This document shows, one piece after another, positions 1-8,067 of a stretch of DNA of 32,018 nucleotides. The position numbers were made by a program, and so were the translations under genes. Origin of the DNA: JAHHLP01 sp041609895 (GTDB taxonomy: Bacteria > Bacteroidota > Rhodothermia > Rhodothermales > JABDKH01); contig JBFIPX010000018.1 in assembly GCA_041609895.1 (NCBI GenBank), positions 1-32,018 of the forward strand, given 5' to 3'. Numbering within the stretch: the stretch's first letter is position 1; each line of letters starts with the position of its first letter. The notes under the pieces were generated by a model, which was not told the origin of the DNA, did not search any database, and saw only the letters and a program-made list of their open reading frames with translations.

Positions 1-1050
1 AACGGGACAATCAGCCGGTACGTTCTTTGAGATGCATGCCGGGTCGATGTCGATGTGAATTATCCGCGCGTGCGGCGCCCATGCGTCGAGCTTGCCGGTT
101 ACGCGATCGTCAAAGCGGGCGCCGACCGCAATGAGCAGATCCGCGTTCTGGACGGCCTGATTGGCGTACCACGTGCCGTGCATTCCGAGCATGCCGACGG
201 AAAGTTCGTCGTTTTCAGGGAACGCTCCGAGCCCGTGAAGCGTGGTGGTCACCGGAATTCTGGCCTTGCGTGCGATGCGGGTGAGGATCTCGCCGCCGCC
301 GGAGTTGATCGTCCCGCCGCCGACGTAGAGCAGTGGCCGCTTCGACCGGTTTATCATCTCTACCGCGCGATCGATCTGATCCTGTGGCGCCTTCTTGACG
401 TAGCTGTATCCTCGCAGGCTGATGTCCGGCGGAAAATTGAACTCCGTTTCGGCCATCAACACGTCTTTCGGCAGATCCACGACCACCGGCCCCGGACGTC
501 CCGTCTCCGCAATGTGGTAGGCCGCCTTGACGGTCGCGGCCAGCTCCTTCACGTCGCGAACCAGGAAACTGTGCTTGGTGATGCTTCTTGTAACACCGAT
601 TGTGTCGCACTCCTGGAACGCGTCGTTGCCGATGAGGTGGGTCGGCACCTGTCCGGTGAAGACGACGATCGGTACCGAATCCATGTACGCGTCCGCGATG
701 CCTGTAACGCAGTTGGTCGCACCAGGGCCGCTGGTCACCAGCACCGTGCCCGCCCGGCCAGTCGCCTTGGCGTAACCTTCGGCTGCATGGGTCCCCCCTT
801 GCTCATGGCGCACGAGAACATGCTCGAAGGCTGGCTTGAGTCGCGCCATCTCGTCGTAAATCTTGATGACGGCGCCTCCCGGATGTCCGAAAACGTATTC
901 GACGCCCTGCGCCTCAAGCGACCGGATCAGAATCTCAGCCCCGCTGAGGACCTGCCCAGTGTGAGGACTACCGTTCGATTTCGGTTCGCCCGCCACAGAT
1001 CCGTTTTGACGGGCCGTGGACGGCTTGAAGAGCGTTTCAGTGGACTTCAT
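1..1050 (-). CDS. ilvB: Acetolactate synthase large subunit, 3' end cut by window edge
   Basis: This is a ThDP-dependent enzyme that condenses two pyruvates (or pyruvate and 2-ketobutyrate) in the first committed step of Val/Leu/Ile synthesis. Reading the minus strand from the ATG at 1050 gives 350 codons with no stop before the edge. It shows the N-terminal ThDP half: FGHPGGAV, then the catalytic-Glu motif VRHEQGGTHAAEGYAKATG, then TSGPGATN, the VPIVVFTGQVP segment, RPGPVVVDLPKD, and the start of the central domain (GARFDDRVTGK). About 35 residues of Ser/Thr/Gly-rich sequence precede the usual family start (GAEILIRSLEAQGV). It follows ilvD by 44 bp on the same strand, so the two are probably cotranscribed. 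The regulatory subunit ilvN and ilvC would be expected just beyond the left edge. The family is certain; the C-terminal FAD/ThDP portion is not visible. Confidence 0.95.
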   Translation of the reverse strand, partial: MKSTETLFKPSTARQNGSVAGEPKSNGSPHTGQVLSGAEILIRSLEAQGVEYVFGHPGGAVIKIYDEMARLKPAFEHVLVRHEQGGTHAAEGYAKATGRAGTVLVTSGPGATNCVTGIADAYMDSVPIVVFTGQVPTHLIGNDAFQECDTIGVTRSITKHSFLVRDVKELAATVKAAYHIAETGRPGPVVVDLPKDVLMAETEFNFPPDISLRGYSYVKKAPQDQIDRAVEMINRSKRPLLYVGGGTINSGGGEILTRIARKARIPVTTTLHGLGAFPENDELSVGMLGMHGTWYANQAVQNADLLIAVGARFDDRVTGKLDAWAPHARIIHIDIDPACISKNVPADCPV

Positions 1051-1094
1051 GTCGGTAGTACTTCACTGGTTTGATGGTCAGCAGGAGTTAGCGG

Positions 1095-2873
1095 TCAGCT
1101 TTCCGAGGGCGCGGCGGTTGTCTCTTTTGTGGCAGTCCCGTTTTGCACATCACTCGAAGGCGTCGCCGGCGTCTGCGTTGGTGGCGGCACGCGAAGCACG
1201 GCCCCTTCCGATGCGCTGGTGACGAAAAAGGTGTATCGCTCGAGGTATCCTCCTCGGATCTTCGGCTCGAAGCTCGGCAACATGTCCAGTCGCTTCCGTA
1301 TTTCGACGTCAGAAACCAGCAATTGGATTGAACTTTCCTCGATGTTGATGCGAATGCGGTCGCCAGGCTCGACTGCTGCAATGGGTCCGCCAGAGGCCGC
1401 CTCCGGCGAGCAGTGGCCAATCGACAGGCCGCGTGTGCCTCCAGAGAAACGTCCATCGGTGATCATTGCGACGGAGCGGTCGAGGCCCATGCCCGCCAGT
1501 GCCGATGTGGGCTGCAGCATTTCCGGCATTCCCGGGCCGCCCCGCGGGCCCTCGTATCGAATGACGACCACATCCCCGGCGACGACTTCGCCACCGAGGA
1601 TTCCGGCAACGGCATCGTCCTGACTCTCATAGATTCGAGCCGTGCCTTCGAAGACCAACATGTCTTCGGCGACCGCACCCGTCTTGACGACTGCGCCGCC
1701 GGGAGCAATGTTGCCGAAGAGCACCGACAGTCCTCCGGTGGCACGGAACGCTCGGTCCGCGTCGCGTATGACATCCGGGTTGCGATTTTCGGCTTCGTCG
1801 AGGTCTTCGCGGAGCGTCTTGCCCGTAACCGTCGGGCGATCCAGGTGAAGCGCGCCGATGGCTGCAAGCTCCTTGAGAATGGCTGGCACACCGCCCGCAT
1901 TGTCCACATCTTCCATGTGTACGTTCTTTGTGGCGGGTGCCACTTTACATAAATACGGGATGCGCTCGGACATCTGATTGATCCGTCGCAAGTCGTACGG
2001 AATGCCTGCCTCGTCAGCGGCTGCGAGGAGATGGAGGATCGTATTGGTCGATCCTCCCATAGCCATATCAAGGGCAAAGGCATCATCGAACGCATCCCGA
2101 GTAGCGATATCGCGGGGCTTGAGATCGGCCTCAACGAGGTCGACGATTCGAGAGGCGGCTTGTCGGGCCAACTCCTCTCGCCGCGGGTCGACGGCGAGAA
2201 TAGAGCCATTACCTGGTAGAGCGAGACCCAACGCCTCCATGATGCAATTCATCGAGTTGGCGGTGAACATGCCGGAGCAGGATCCGCACGTCGGGCAGCC
2301 GAAGTCCTCCAGGATCTTAAGCTCCTTGTCGTCGATCTCCCCTTTCTGTCGGAGGCCGACGCCTTCGAAAACTGATATCAGGTCGATCGTCTCGCCGGAG
2401 GGCGTCTTGCCGGCTTTCATGGGTCCGCCCGAGACGAAGATGACCGGGATGTTGAGCCGAAGCGCGCCCATCAGCATGCCCGGCACGATCTTGTCGCAGT
2501 TGGGAATGCAAATCAGTCCGTCGAGCCAATGCGCGGCCGCCACCGTCTCCACCGCGTCCGCGATCAACTCCCGCGACGGCAGTGAATACCGCATGCCGAT
2601 ATGGCCCATTGCAATCCCATCATCGACGCCGATCGTATTGAACTCGAACGGTACCGCCCCCGATGCGCGGACGGCTTCCTTGACGACTGCGCCGAACTGC
2701 TGCAGATGCACGTGGCCCGGAATCAGGTCGATGTACGAGTTGCAGATACCGATGAAAGGCTTGTCGAAATCCGAGTCGTCACGAATCTGACCAGTCGCCT
2801 TCAGCAGGCTCCGGTGCGGAGCTCGCTCGAAGCCCTTCTTGACGGTATCGCTTCTTAGACGCCTGGTTTGCAT
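1095..2873 (-). CDS. ilvD: Dihydroxy-acid dehydratase
   Basis: IlvD dehydrates 2,3-dihydroxy-3-methylbutanoate and its Ile-pathway homologue to the 2-keto acids, using an Fe-S cluster and Mg2+. It is a cytoplasmic enzyme of about 592 residues. The cluster cysteines fall in the three usual motifs: GICNSYID (near residue 44), IPNCDKIVPGM (near 126) and CPTCGSCSGMFTANS (near 193-199). Further family blocks are LPGNGS, MGGSTNTILHLLA, and GRFSGGTRGLSIGHCSPEAASGG near the C-terminus. The ATG at 2873 is chosen; a TTG one codon upstream is also open. After the normal fold (ending near FVTSASEGAVLRVP) there is an unusual tail of about 30 residues rich in Pro, Thr and Ser. It is first in the ilvD-ilvB unit, and a candidate Ile/Leu/Val leader peptide lies 88 bp upstream. 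Confidence 0.97.
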   Translation of the reverse strand: MQTRRLRSDTVKKGFERAPHRSLLKATGQIRDDSDFDKPFIGICNSYIDLIPGHVHLQQFGAVVKEAVRASGAVPFEFNTIGVDDGIAMGHIGMRYSLPSRELIADAVETVAAAHWLDGLICIPNCDKIVPGMLMGALRLNIPVIFVSGGPMKAGKTPSGETIDLISVFEGVGLRQKGEIDDKELKILEDFGCPTCGSCSGMFTANSMNCIMEALGLALPGNGSILAVDPRREELARQAASRIVDLVEADLKPRDIATRDAFDDAFALDMAMGGSTNTILHLLAAADEAGIPYDLRRINQMSERIPYLCKVAPATKNVHMEDVDNAGGVPAILKELAAIGALHLDRPTVTGKTLREDLDEAENRNPDVIRDADRAFRATGGLSVLFGNIAPGGAVVKTGAVAEDMLVFEGTARIYESQDDAVAGILGGEVVAGDVVVIRYEGPRGGPGMPEMLQPTSALAGMGLDRSVAMITDGRFSGGTRGLSIGHCSPEAASGGPIAAVEPGDRIRINIEESSIQLLVSDVEIRKRLDMLPSFEPKIRGGYLERYTFFVTSASEGAVLRVPPPTQTPATPSSDVQNGTATKETTAAPSES

Positions 2874-2877
2874 CAAC

Positions 2878-2983
2878 GGGGTCTTGGGGCTTTCGTCGAC
2901 CCCTCGAGTGGTTGTGCTTTCTCGACTCGCGCTGAACTTCCGCGAGGGATCGACCGGATGGCTAGCCTCTAAGGACGAGGCTA
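2878..2983 (-). promoter_or_regulatory. Alternative hairpins between ilv leader frame and ilvD
   Basis: Three base-pairing possibilities are visible in the minus-strand transcript. A: TAGCCTC (2983-2977) with GAGGCTA (2969-2963), a 7-bp stem that includes part of the leader stop codon. B: GTCGATCCCTCG (2954-2943) with CGAGGGGTCGAC (2906-2895), 12 bp with one G-U. C: GGGGTC (2903-2898) with GACCCC (2883-2878), 6 bp ending four bases before the ilvD ATG. B and C use the same GGGGTC and cannot coexist. No U-run follows any of these stems, so a classical intrinsic terminator is not apparent; translational control or chance are both possible. Confidence 0.4.
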
Positions 2984-3150
2984 ATAATTAGGACGAGATC
3001 CAGAATCGACGCGCCTACAAGCGCCGGTGTCAGGATTCTTGGGTCGATTCCCACCGGCGTCCGGACCGGAAAGGGAAACAGCGGCAAAGCAGCCGACGCC
3101 GCTACTGAGCGGGCTGGTGGTTTCGGCTGAAAGTAATTGCGGATGGACAT
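2962..3150 (-). CDS. Candidate Ile/Leu/Val leader peptide upstream of ilvD
   Basis: A 62-codon frame opens at the ATG at 3150 and stops at 2962, 88 bp before ilvD. It matches no protein family I recognise. Its last third is packed with branched-chain residues: 14 of the final 24 codons are Ile, Leu or Val, and it ends ILDLVLIISLVLRG. That composition, this close in front of a branched-chain biosynthetic gene, is what leader peptides of the ilvL type look like. Stalling on these codons when charged tRNA is scarce would alter folding of the following RNA. At 62 residues it is longer than the classic ilv leaders, and the first 38 codons are ordinary. The same residues could also be read as a C-terminal membrane helix of a tiny protein. 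No Shine-Dalgarno is visible before the ATG. Confidence 0.5.
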   Translation of the reverse strand: MSIRNYFQPKPPARSVAASAALPLFPFPVRTPVGIDPRILTPALVGASILDLVLIISLVLRG

Positions 3151-3262
3151 CCGTAGGTGTCGCTGTTTCTTGAAGTTGCACAAAGAACGGCACTGGACAC
3201 CCACGGTTGCAAGCCCCGCTGTGAGCCCGACTTCGACTCACGATGAACCGCCCCCCTGTTTC

Positions 3263-3274
3263 GGTAGCGCTTCC
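3263..3274. promoter_or_regulatory. Candidate operator, palindrome copy 1 (ilv side)
   Basis: GGTAGCGCTTCC, one mismatch from the perfect palindrome GGAAGCGCTTCC found at 9554. It lies 113 bp upstream of the candidate ilv leader start. The core with central CpG resembles LacI-family operators; the cognate regulator is not in the window. Confidence 0.55.
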
Positions 3275-3493
3275 ATATTAAAGAATTAAGCCGGAAGCCC
3301 TTCCAATACTCACCTTTTTAAGGCGTTTTGTCGATCACTACCACTTTATTACTCAATGAATGGCGTTAGAACTTTACGACTTAACGGTATCTTCACGATT
3401 CCTTCACAAAGATAGTCTCCGCCGTGGGCTGCTGGCGGCCGCGCCGGCCCACCGGTCGATGAAGAAATCATTATGTATAACCTAAAAAATACT

Positions 3494-3505
3494 GGAAGCG
3501 CTTTT
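3494..3505. promoter_or_regulatory. Candidate operator, palindrome copy 2 (torF side)
   Basis: GGAAGCGCTTTT, with the left half-site and core exact and the right half-site degenerate. It lies in the AT-rich region 131 bp upstream of the torF start codon. Confidence 0.5.
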
Positions 3506-3635
3506 ATTTTGAGGAGTATATTGTAGAGTATTATTGAAATTACTTACATTTTTTTAGGCGCTTAAGGGCATCGTGCTTAGTAATTAAGTCGAGGTCATGA
3601 CCGCCAGTAACACTGAAACTCAACCGACATGACAT

Positions 3636-4355
3636 ATGACCTCCTTACTGCGACGTCTCACCACCTTGGTAATCGTTTTCTCGACCGGTCTGACGGCCAC
3701 CGAAGCGTTCGCCCAAAGCGTCTCCCTGGGCGCAGATCTCGTTAGCCGATACGTTTGGCGCGGCGCGGACTTCGGGGAATCGCTGAGTGTACAGCCTGCG
3801 CTCGCGGTGACCGGAAGCGGCCTCGAAGTTGGGGCATGGGCATCCTACGCAACAAACCCGGCAGGTGCCGGCGTGAACGAGCTTGATTTGTGGATTGGCT
3901 ACACGGTCGAAACTCAGACGTCGGGCTCCATCGCATTTGGCGTAACAGATTATTACTTCCCGGCTCCGGACGCCCCGACCCTGTTCAATTTCGAGAACGG
4001 TGGCGAGGGGGCACACTGGATCGAGCCGTTCGCCAGCTACACGGGACCAGCTTCGTTTCCAATTACGCTTTACGGAGCCGCGTTCGTACACAATGATCCC
4101 GACGATTCTATTTACCTCGAAGCATCGTACCCCGCGACGATAGGTGATGTTGAGGTCGGCTTCACTGCGGGTGCCTCGGCCGGAGAAAGCTCCCTATACG
4201 GGACGACGAAGTTCACCTTCATCAATCTGGGAGTGAGCGCGACCAAATCGATCCCGATCACTGATCAGTTCGCTCTGCCAATCTTCGTGAGCTACGTGGT
4301 CAACCCGACTCCGGGCGCCTCGCGATCCTTCCTCGTAGCAGGCATCAGCCTCTAG
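3636..4355 (+). CDS. TorF-family (Gcw_chp) outer-membrane beta-barrel protein
   Basis: A 239-residue secreted protein with a signal peptide of about 26 residues (hydrophobic LVIVFSTGLTA, cleavage after AFA). The mature protein begins with the family hallmark: SLGADLVSRYVWRGADFGESLSVQPALAV resembles the SDYRFRG(I/V)S signature of TorF/Gcw_chp putative porins. The rest is alternating beta-strand sequence with many aromatic residues, ending in a barrel-like C-terminal strand (FLVAGISL). Genes of this family often sit next to glnK-amtB, and here amtB-glnK lies beyond the intervening kinase gene. It therefore probably serves as an outer-membrane channel for nitrogen compounds, an inference from context. 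The ATG at 3636 gives a normal signal peptide. A terminator-like hairpin follows at 4409. Confidence 0.8.
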   Translation: MTSLLRRLTTLVIVFSTGLTATEAFAQSVSLGADLVSRYVWRGADFGESLSVQPALAVTGSGLEVGAWASYATNPAGAGVNELDLWIGYTVETQTSGSIAFGVTDYYFPAPDAPTLFNFENGGEGAHWIEPFASYTGPASFPITLYGAAFVHNDPDDSIYLEASYPATIGDVEVGFTAGASAGESSLYGTTKFTFINLGVSATKSIPITDQFALPIFVSYVVNPTPGASRSFLVAGISL

Positions 4356-4408
4356 ACGTAAGGGGGGCGGCCTCCTCGCAATCGCATCTCAATGAGCCGC
4401 TCCCAACC

Positions 4409-4446
4409 AAGGGGCATCCCGTCGGGGGGGTGCCCCTTTCCTTTTG
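4409..4446 (+). terminator. Probable intrinsic terminator after torF
   Basis: AAGGGGCA (4409-4416) pairs with TGCCCCTT (4431-4438), an 8-bp stem whose 14-nt loop can itself pair CCC with GGG. The T-rich stretch TCCTTTT follows. It lies 54 bp after the torF stop, so torF is probably a single-gene transcript and the kinase has its own promoter. Confidence 0.75.
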
Positions 4447-4609
4447 ACGCATACTTTGACGCGTCACGCCGAAACCCGCTTGCGCCGCCCGCCTGAAGGG
4501 GGCGCGGATCCCGGAACACGGAGATCGCTTCACCCTGGTCTATCAGCTGCGCGAACCATCTTGCGCAGCCCGCAGTATGTTTACGCGCGATGATTCCAGG
4601 ACAACGGCA

Positions 4610-7585
4610 ATGATCGGAAAAACGGTATCCCATTACACGGTTACTGAAGAAATCGGCCGCGGCGGTATGGGCGTCGTTTATCGGGCACGCGATGACCGAC
4701 TCGAACGAGACGTCGCGCTCAAATTCCTTCCTCCCAACCTGACGGCGGATGCGGCCGCTCGCGAGAGGTTCATCCGCGAGGCCCGCGCAGCCTCGTCGCT
4801 CGACCACCAGAACATCTGTACAATCTTCGACGTCGGGGAGTCGGATGATGGCCAGACGTACATCGTCATGGCCTACTACGAGGGAGAAACGCTGAAGTCG
4901 CGCATCGATCGCGGACGCCTCCCGATCGAAGAAGCCGTTTCAGTCGCCGTTCAGGTCGCGGACGGGTTGGGTGCAGCGCATCGCAAGGGCATCGTTCACC
5001 GAGACGTCAAACCCGGCAACATCATCATTACGTCGGACGGTGTAGCGAAGGTGCTCGATTTCGGTTTGGCGAAGCTCGCAGGCACCCAGGTGGAGTTGAC
5101 CGCGCACGACAGTACGCTCGGTACCGCCGCGTATATGTCGCCCGAGCAAGCCCGGGGAGAGGACATCGACGCGCAGACCGACGTTTGGTCGCTCGGCGTC
5201 ATCCTGTACGAGATGCTCGCCGGTCGGCGTCCTTTCGCGGCTGACTACGAGCAGGCTCTGTTGTATGGCATTCTCAACGAGGAACCGCCGGAACTCTCCA
5301 AAGTGCGACCCGACATTCCTGACGATGTTGTACAGATCGTCACGAAAGCGCTGACAAAGAGTGTTGGCGAACGCTACGCGGGCCTCGCCGAGCTGGCTGC
5401 AGATCTTCGTGGCGGGAGTGTACCCGTAGCCTCCGCACTCGGCATCCCGGTGCAGCGCGCCGAAGCCGAGGTGACCTCGAACAGATTCACTCCAGTTGCA
5501 GCGGGCGCAGCGGCCCTCGCCACCATTTTAATTGCAGCGCTGGCGTTTTGGCTCCTCTCGCGGAGCCACGATGAGAATGCCGGCGTCGAGAGGTCGGTTA
5601 TCGCAGTGATGCCGTTCACCGTTCAGGGCGATCAAGAGCTGCAGTATCTCGAGACCGGCATGGTCGATTTGCTGAGCCGCAAGCTCGACGGTGCTGCTGC
5701 GTTGCGCGGAGTGGACCCAAACGCACTGCTCGGACGCCTTGGCGATGACGTTCAAGGTATCCGTGACCCCGCTGAAGCAAGCAAGATCTCCGCTGGCTTT
5801 GGCGCCGGACAGTTCATCCTCGGAAGCGTGACCAAGATCGGCCGCTCGATTCGACTCGATGCCTCGTTATACGATAGCGGCGGCACCCTTAAGACCAGGG
5901 CGGAGACGACGGCTGAATCGGAAGAGGACCTCATGGTTTCCATCGATCGGCTCGCTCAGCTCGTCATCGCCGATCAACTTGGCGAGGCCGGGTTGATGTT
6001 GGACCAGACGGCGGCCACAACCACGGAGTCGTTGCCGGCGCTTCGCGCGTTTCTGGAAGGAGAACGTGCTATGGCGGAAGGTCGGTTCGCAGACGCAGTA
6101 GGATCGATGCGAGAGGCCGTATCGATAGATTCAACGTTCGCTTTGGCCTGGTATCGTCTTCGTGACGCGCTGGGCTGGAACGGCGTTCTGTTCGGGCCGG
6201 AACGCGACAGCTCGTTGGCCAAGTCGCTCAGATACAGGGAGAGACTACCCCTCATCGCACAGCGCATGATTGAGGCTGAGGACGCGGCGGCGAACGCCGA
6301 GTTCGACAAAGCCCGATCCATCTACGAGAACGTCATCCGCCAACAGCCGGACGACGTGACCGCCCTCCTAAAGCTCGGCGACTTGATCTTTCATTACGGT
6401 GATCGTGAAGGATATCCCGCGGTACTAGCCCGTGAGCACTTCGAAAAGGCGCTCTCCTTAAACCCTGAGAATCGCGAGGGCCAGGAACACCTACTTTCCA
6501 TTGCCGCCAAGCAGAGGGACTCGGTGGCCATCCGAACCGCCTCGGCCCGTGAAGTTCCGCGGGCCGTGAATCCGATCCTCGATATCGGCAATGAGATTGC
6601 CCAGGGTGCCCGCGCCGAAGGTGACTACTATCGGCAGATCGCGGCACTGTCGGAGAAGTCGCCGCAAGCACCTTTCGTCGCCGCAGGAACATCCGCGTTG
6701 ATTCTCGAAGACATGGACGAGGCGGCGAAGTGGATCAGCCTGCATGCCGATTCACCAGTCCCGCAGATCAAACAACAATCGGTAGGCTTTCACGCGTTCC
6801 TGATGGTGGCGTCGGGCCAGGTACGGGATGCACTCAAGATGCTGCGGACACTCGCCGCCGAGCAAAGCCTTTACGGCGGGCTACTTGTGTTTGAGACGCA
6901 AATAGCTCTCATGCCATACGTTGAAAGCACGATCGATCACCTTCGGTCGCTGCGGACGCAACTGCATGCTGCCGATATCACCACACCGGGCCAAAACGTG
7001 CTTCCGGGACACCTAAGGGGACAGGAAGAAGCCCTCCGTCAGTATCTAATGGGGCTTGTCAGTTTTCGGATGGAGGACATGGCCGATCTCGACAACCGGA
7101 TAGACCTTCTCGACAAGATCAACTACTCCGGGGAGGCGCCCGACATTTCGGGGCATTTCAGGGCGATGCTGAGTGCACTTCGCGAATGGAAGAACGAAAA
7201 TCCGACGCAGGCGCTGACGCTAATTGACGAAGCGCACGTCCCGTTGCACTGGAACGCAGGTAACTCGCCGATTCTCGAAGAGAGTTTCAACCGCTGGGCT
7301 CGGGCAGAAATTCTCCGCGATCTCGGACGCCTCGAACAGGCGTTAACGCAGTACGAGTCACTCGTTGGTGTCAACAACTTCCTGGGGCTTCCGTACCTCG
7401 GACCGTCGTACTTGCGCCGAGCCGAGATATACGAGGAGCTCGGGGCGGGCGATCGCGCCCTCGACTTTTATACGCGCGCCATTGATCTCTGGGCGAACGC
7501 CGATCCGGAGCTTCAGCCGTTTGTGGAACAGGCGCGGGGTGGCCGGGAGCACGTTCTTGATGCATTGGCCACCGAGCAAGAATAG
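4610..7585 (+). CDS. Membrane-anchored Ser/Thr protein kinase with C-terminal TPR-like region
   Basis: A Hanks-type kinase of about 991 residues. Family members usually begin M-I-G-x-T-x-S-H-Y, so the ATG at 4610 is preferred over the in-frame ATG at 4577, which adds 11 residues. From the 4610 start it shows the Gly-rich loop GRGGMGVVY (16-24), VALKF with the ATP lysine (38), HRDVKPGN (130-137), DFGLAKL (150-156) and MSPEQARGE (176-184). All catalytic residues are present. One transmembrane helix near 294-316 (ATILIAALAFWLL) follows. Beyond it is a segment beginning VIAVMPF, typical of the FlgO-like part found before TPRs in such sensors, and then a long helical region with TPR-like units (for example ARSIYENVIRQQPDDVTALLKLGDLIFHYG and LTQYESLV...RRAEIYEELGAGDRALDFYTRAI). 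The ligand and substrate are unknown. It converges with the amtB-glnK operon, so a nitrogen link is only positional. Confidence 0.93.
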   Translation: MIGKTVSHYTVTEEIGRGGMGVVYRARDDRLERDVALKFLPPNLTADAAARERFIREARAASSLDHQNICTIFDVGESDDGQTYIVMAYYEGETLKSRIDRGRLPIEEAVSVAVQVADGLGAAHRKGIVHRDVKPGNIIITSDGVAKVLDFGLAKLAGTQVELTAHDSTLGTAAYMSPEQARGEDIDAQTDVWSLGVILYEMLAGRRPFAADYEQALLYGILNEEPPELSKVRPDIPDDVVQIVTKALTKSVGERYAGLAELAADLRGGSVPVASALGIPVQRAEAEVTSNRFTPVAAGAAALATILIAALAFWLLSRSHDENAGVERSVIAVMPFTVQGDQELQYLETGMVDLLSRKLDGAAALRGVDPNALLGRLGDDVQGIRDPAEASKISAGFGAGQFILGSVTKIGRSIRLDASLYDSGGTLKTRAETTAESEEDLMVSIDRLAQLVIADQLGEAGLMLDQTAATTTESLPALRAFLEGERAMAEGRFADAVGSMREAVSIDSTFALAWYRLRDALGWNGVLFGPERDSSLAKSLRYRERLPLIAQRMIEAEDAAANAEFDKARSIYENVIRQQPDDVTALLKLGDLIFHYGDREGYPAVLAREHFEKALSLNPENREGQEHLLSIAAKQRDSVAIRTASAREVPRAVNPILDIGNEIAQGARAEGDYYRQIAALSEKSPQAPFVAAGTSALILEDMDEAAKWISLHADSPVPQIKQQSVGFHAFLMVASGQVRDALKMLRTLAAEQSLYGGLLVFETQIALMPYVESTIDHLRSLRTQLHAADITTPGQNVLPGHLRGQEEALRQYLMGLVSFRMEDMADLDNRIDLLDKINYSGEAPDISGHFRAMLSALREWKNENPTQALTLIDEAHVPLHWNAGNSPILEESFNRWARAEILRDLGRLEQALTQYESLVGVNNFLGLPYLGPSYLRRAEIYEELGAGDRALDFYTRAIDLWANADPELQPFVEQARGGREHVLDALATEQE

Positions 7586-7599
7586 AACAGTCAATCAGG

Positions 7600-7651
7600 C
7601 CTCAGAAGAAACGAACAGGCCGCGAAGCCCATCTGTGGACCCGCGGCCTGT
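7600..7651 (-). terminator. Hairpin between convergent kinase and glnK genes
   Basis: ACAGGCCGCG (7615-7624) and CGCGGCCTGT (7642-7651) form a perfect 10-bp stem with a 17-nt loop. On the minus strand the stem is followed by a T-rich run (TTCGTTTCTTCTG), so it suits the end of the amtB-glnK transcript best. It could also stop readthrough from the kinase gene. The U-tract is imperfect. Confidence 0.7.
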
Positions 7652-7674
7652 GTGCCGTCTCTGGTGTGCTTTCG

Positions 7675-8037
7675 TCACGCCTCAACCGGTTCGACCGGCG
7701 TGACCGCAGCCCGGTCTTCTTCCCCGGTGCGGATGCGATAGATCTTCTCGACCGGCAGTACGAAGACCTTGCCGTCGCCGACTTCGCCCGTTCGGGCGGC
7801 CCGGACGATAGCATCCACTGCGGTATCGACAAACGGCTCGGACACACCGATGTCCAGCATCACCTTTTCGGTCAGCTCCTTCTTGACGGTAGTGCCACGG
7901 TACGTTTCCTCCAGCTCGCTCTCTCCGCCGTGACCACGAACCCGTGTTACGGTCATTCCTGTCACATCGGCTTGGAATAGAGCCTTCAGCACGCTGTTAA
8001 GCCGCTCAGGCCGAACGATTGCTTTGATCAGTTTCAT
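7675..8037 (-). CDS. glnK: P-II nitrogen regulatory protein (GlnK type)
   Basis: A trimeric signal protein of 120 residues that binds ATP/ADP and 2-oxoglutarate and normally gates the ammonium channel encoded beside it. The start MKLIKAIVRPERL, the T-loop region ending ETYRGTT, the B-loop TGEVGDGKVFVLPVE and the C-terminal RIRTGEE are all recognisable. A gap-free alignment to the canonical T-loop shows Tyr46 conserved (TYRG) but position 51, the usual uridylylation tyrosine, is Val. The Arg38-Gln39 pair is replaced by Gly-Glu, while Lys58 is kept. Control by GlnD-type uridylylation at Tyr51 is therefore unlikely. The protein ends in a short acidic tail after the normal end of the fold. It lies 30 bp downstream of amtB on the same strand, a standard amtB-glnK operon in reversed order. 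Confidence 0.95.
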   Translation of the reverse strand: MKLIKAIVRPERLNSVLKALFQADVTGMTVTRVRGHGGESELEETYRGTTVKKELTEKVMLDIGVSEPFVDTAVDAIVRAARTGEVGDGKVFVLPVEKIYRIRTGEEDRAAVTPVEPVEA

Positions 8038-8067
8038 GGGGGTAGATGTTCTAAAATTGTATTGAGG

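Larger units (their letters stand above)
3151..3635. other. Divergent ilvD / torF intergenic promoter region
   Basis: About 485 bp with no credible gene, much more AT-rich than its neighbours, especially 3270-3590. It must hold the promoters for the ilv unit (minus) and torF (plus). Two copies of the recurrent AAGCGCTT-core palindrome lie in it, one nearer each gene. The stretch TTTTTTTAGG at 3549-3558 recurs in the amtB promoter region. I could not assign -35/-10 boxes with confidence. Confidence 0.6.

Noticed and set aside
55..1074. Long plus-strand open frame over ilvB
   Set aside because: It is antisense to a fully readable acetolactate synthase frame and its translation has no family features; GC-rich codons leave such shadows open.
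2981..3241. 86-codon minus-strand frame overlapping the ilv leader in another frame
   Set aside because: No branched-chain run, no family features, and it overlaps the more meaningful leader frame.
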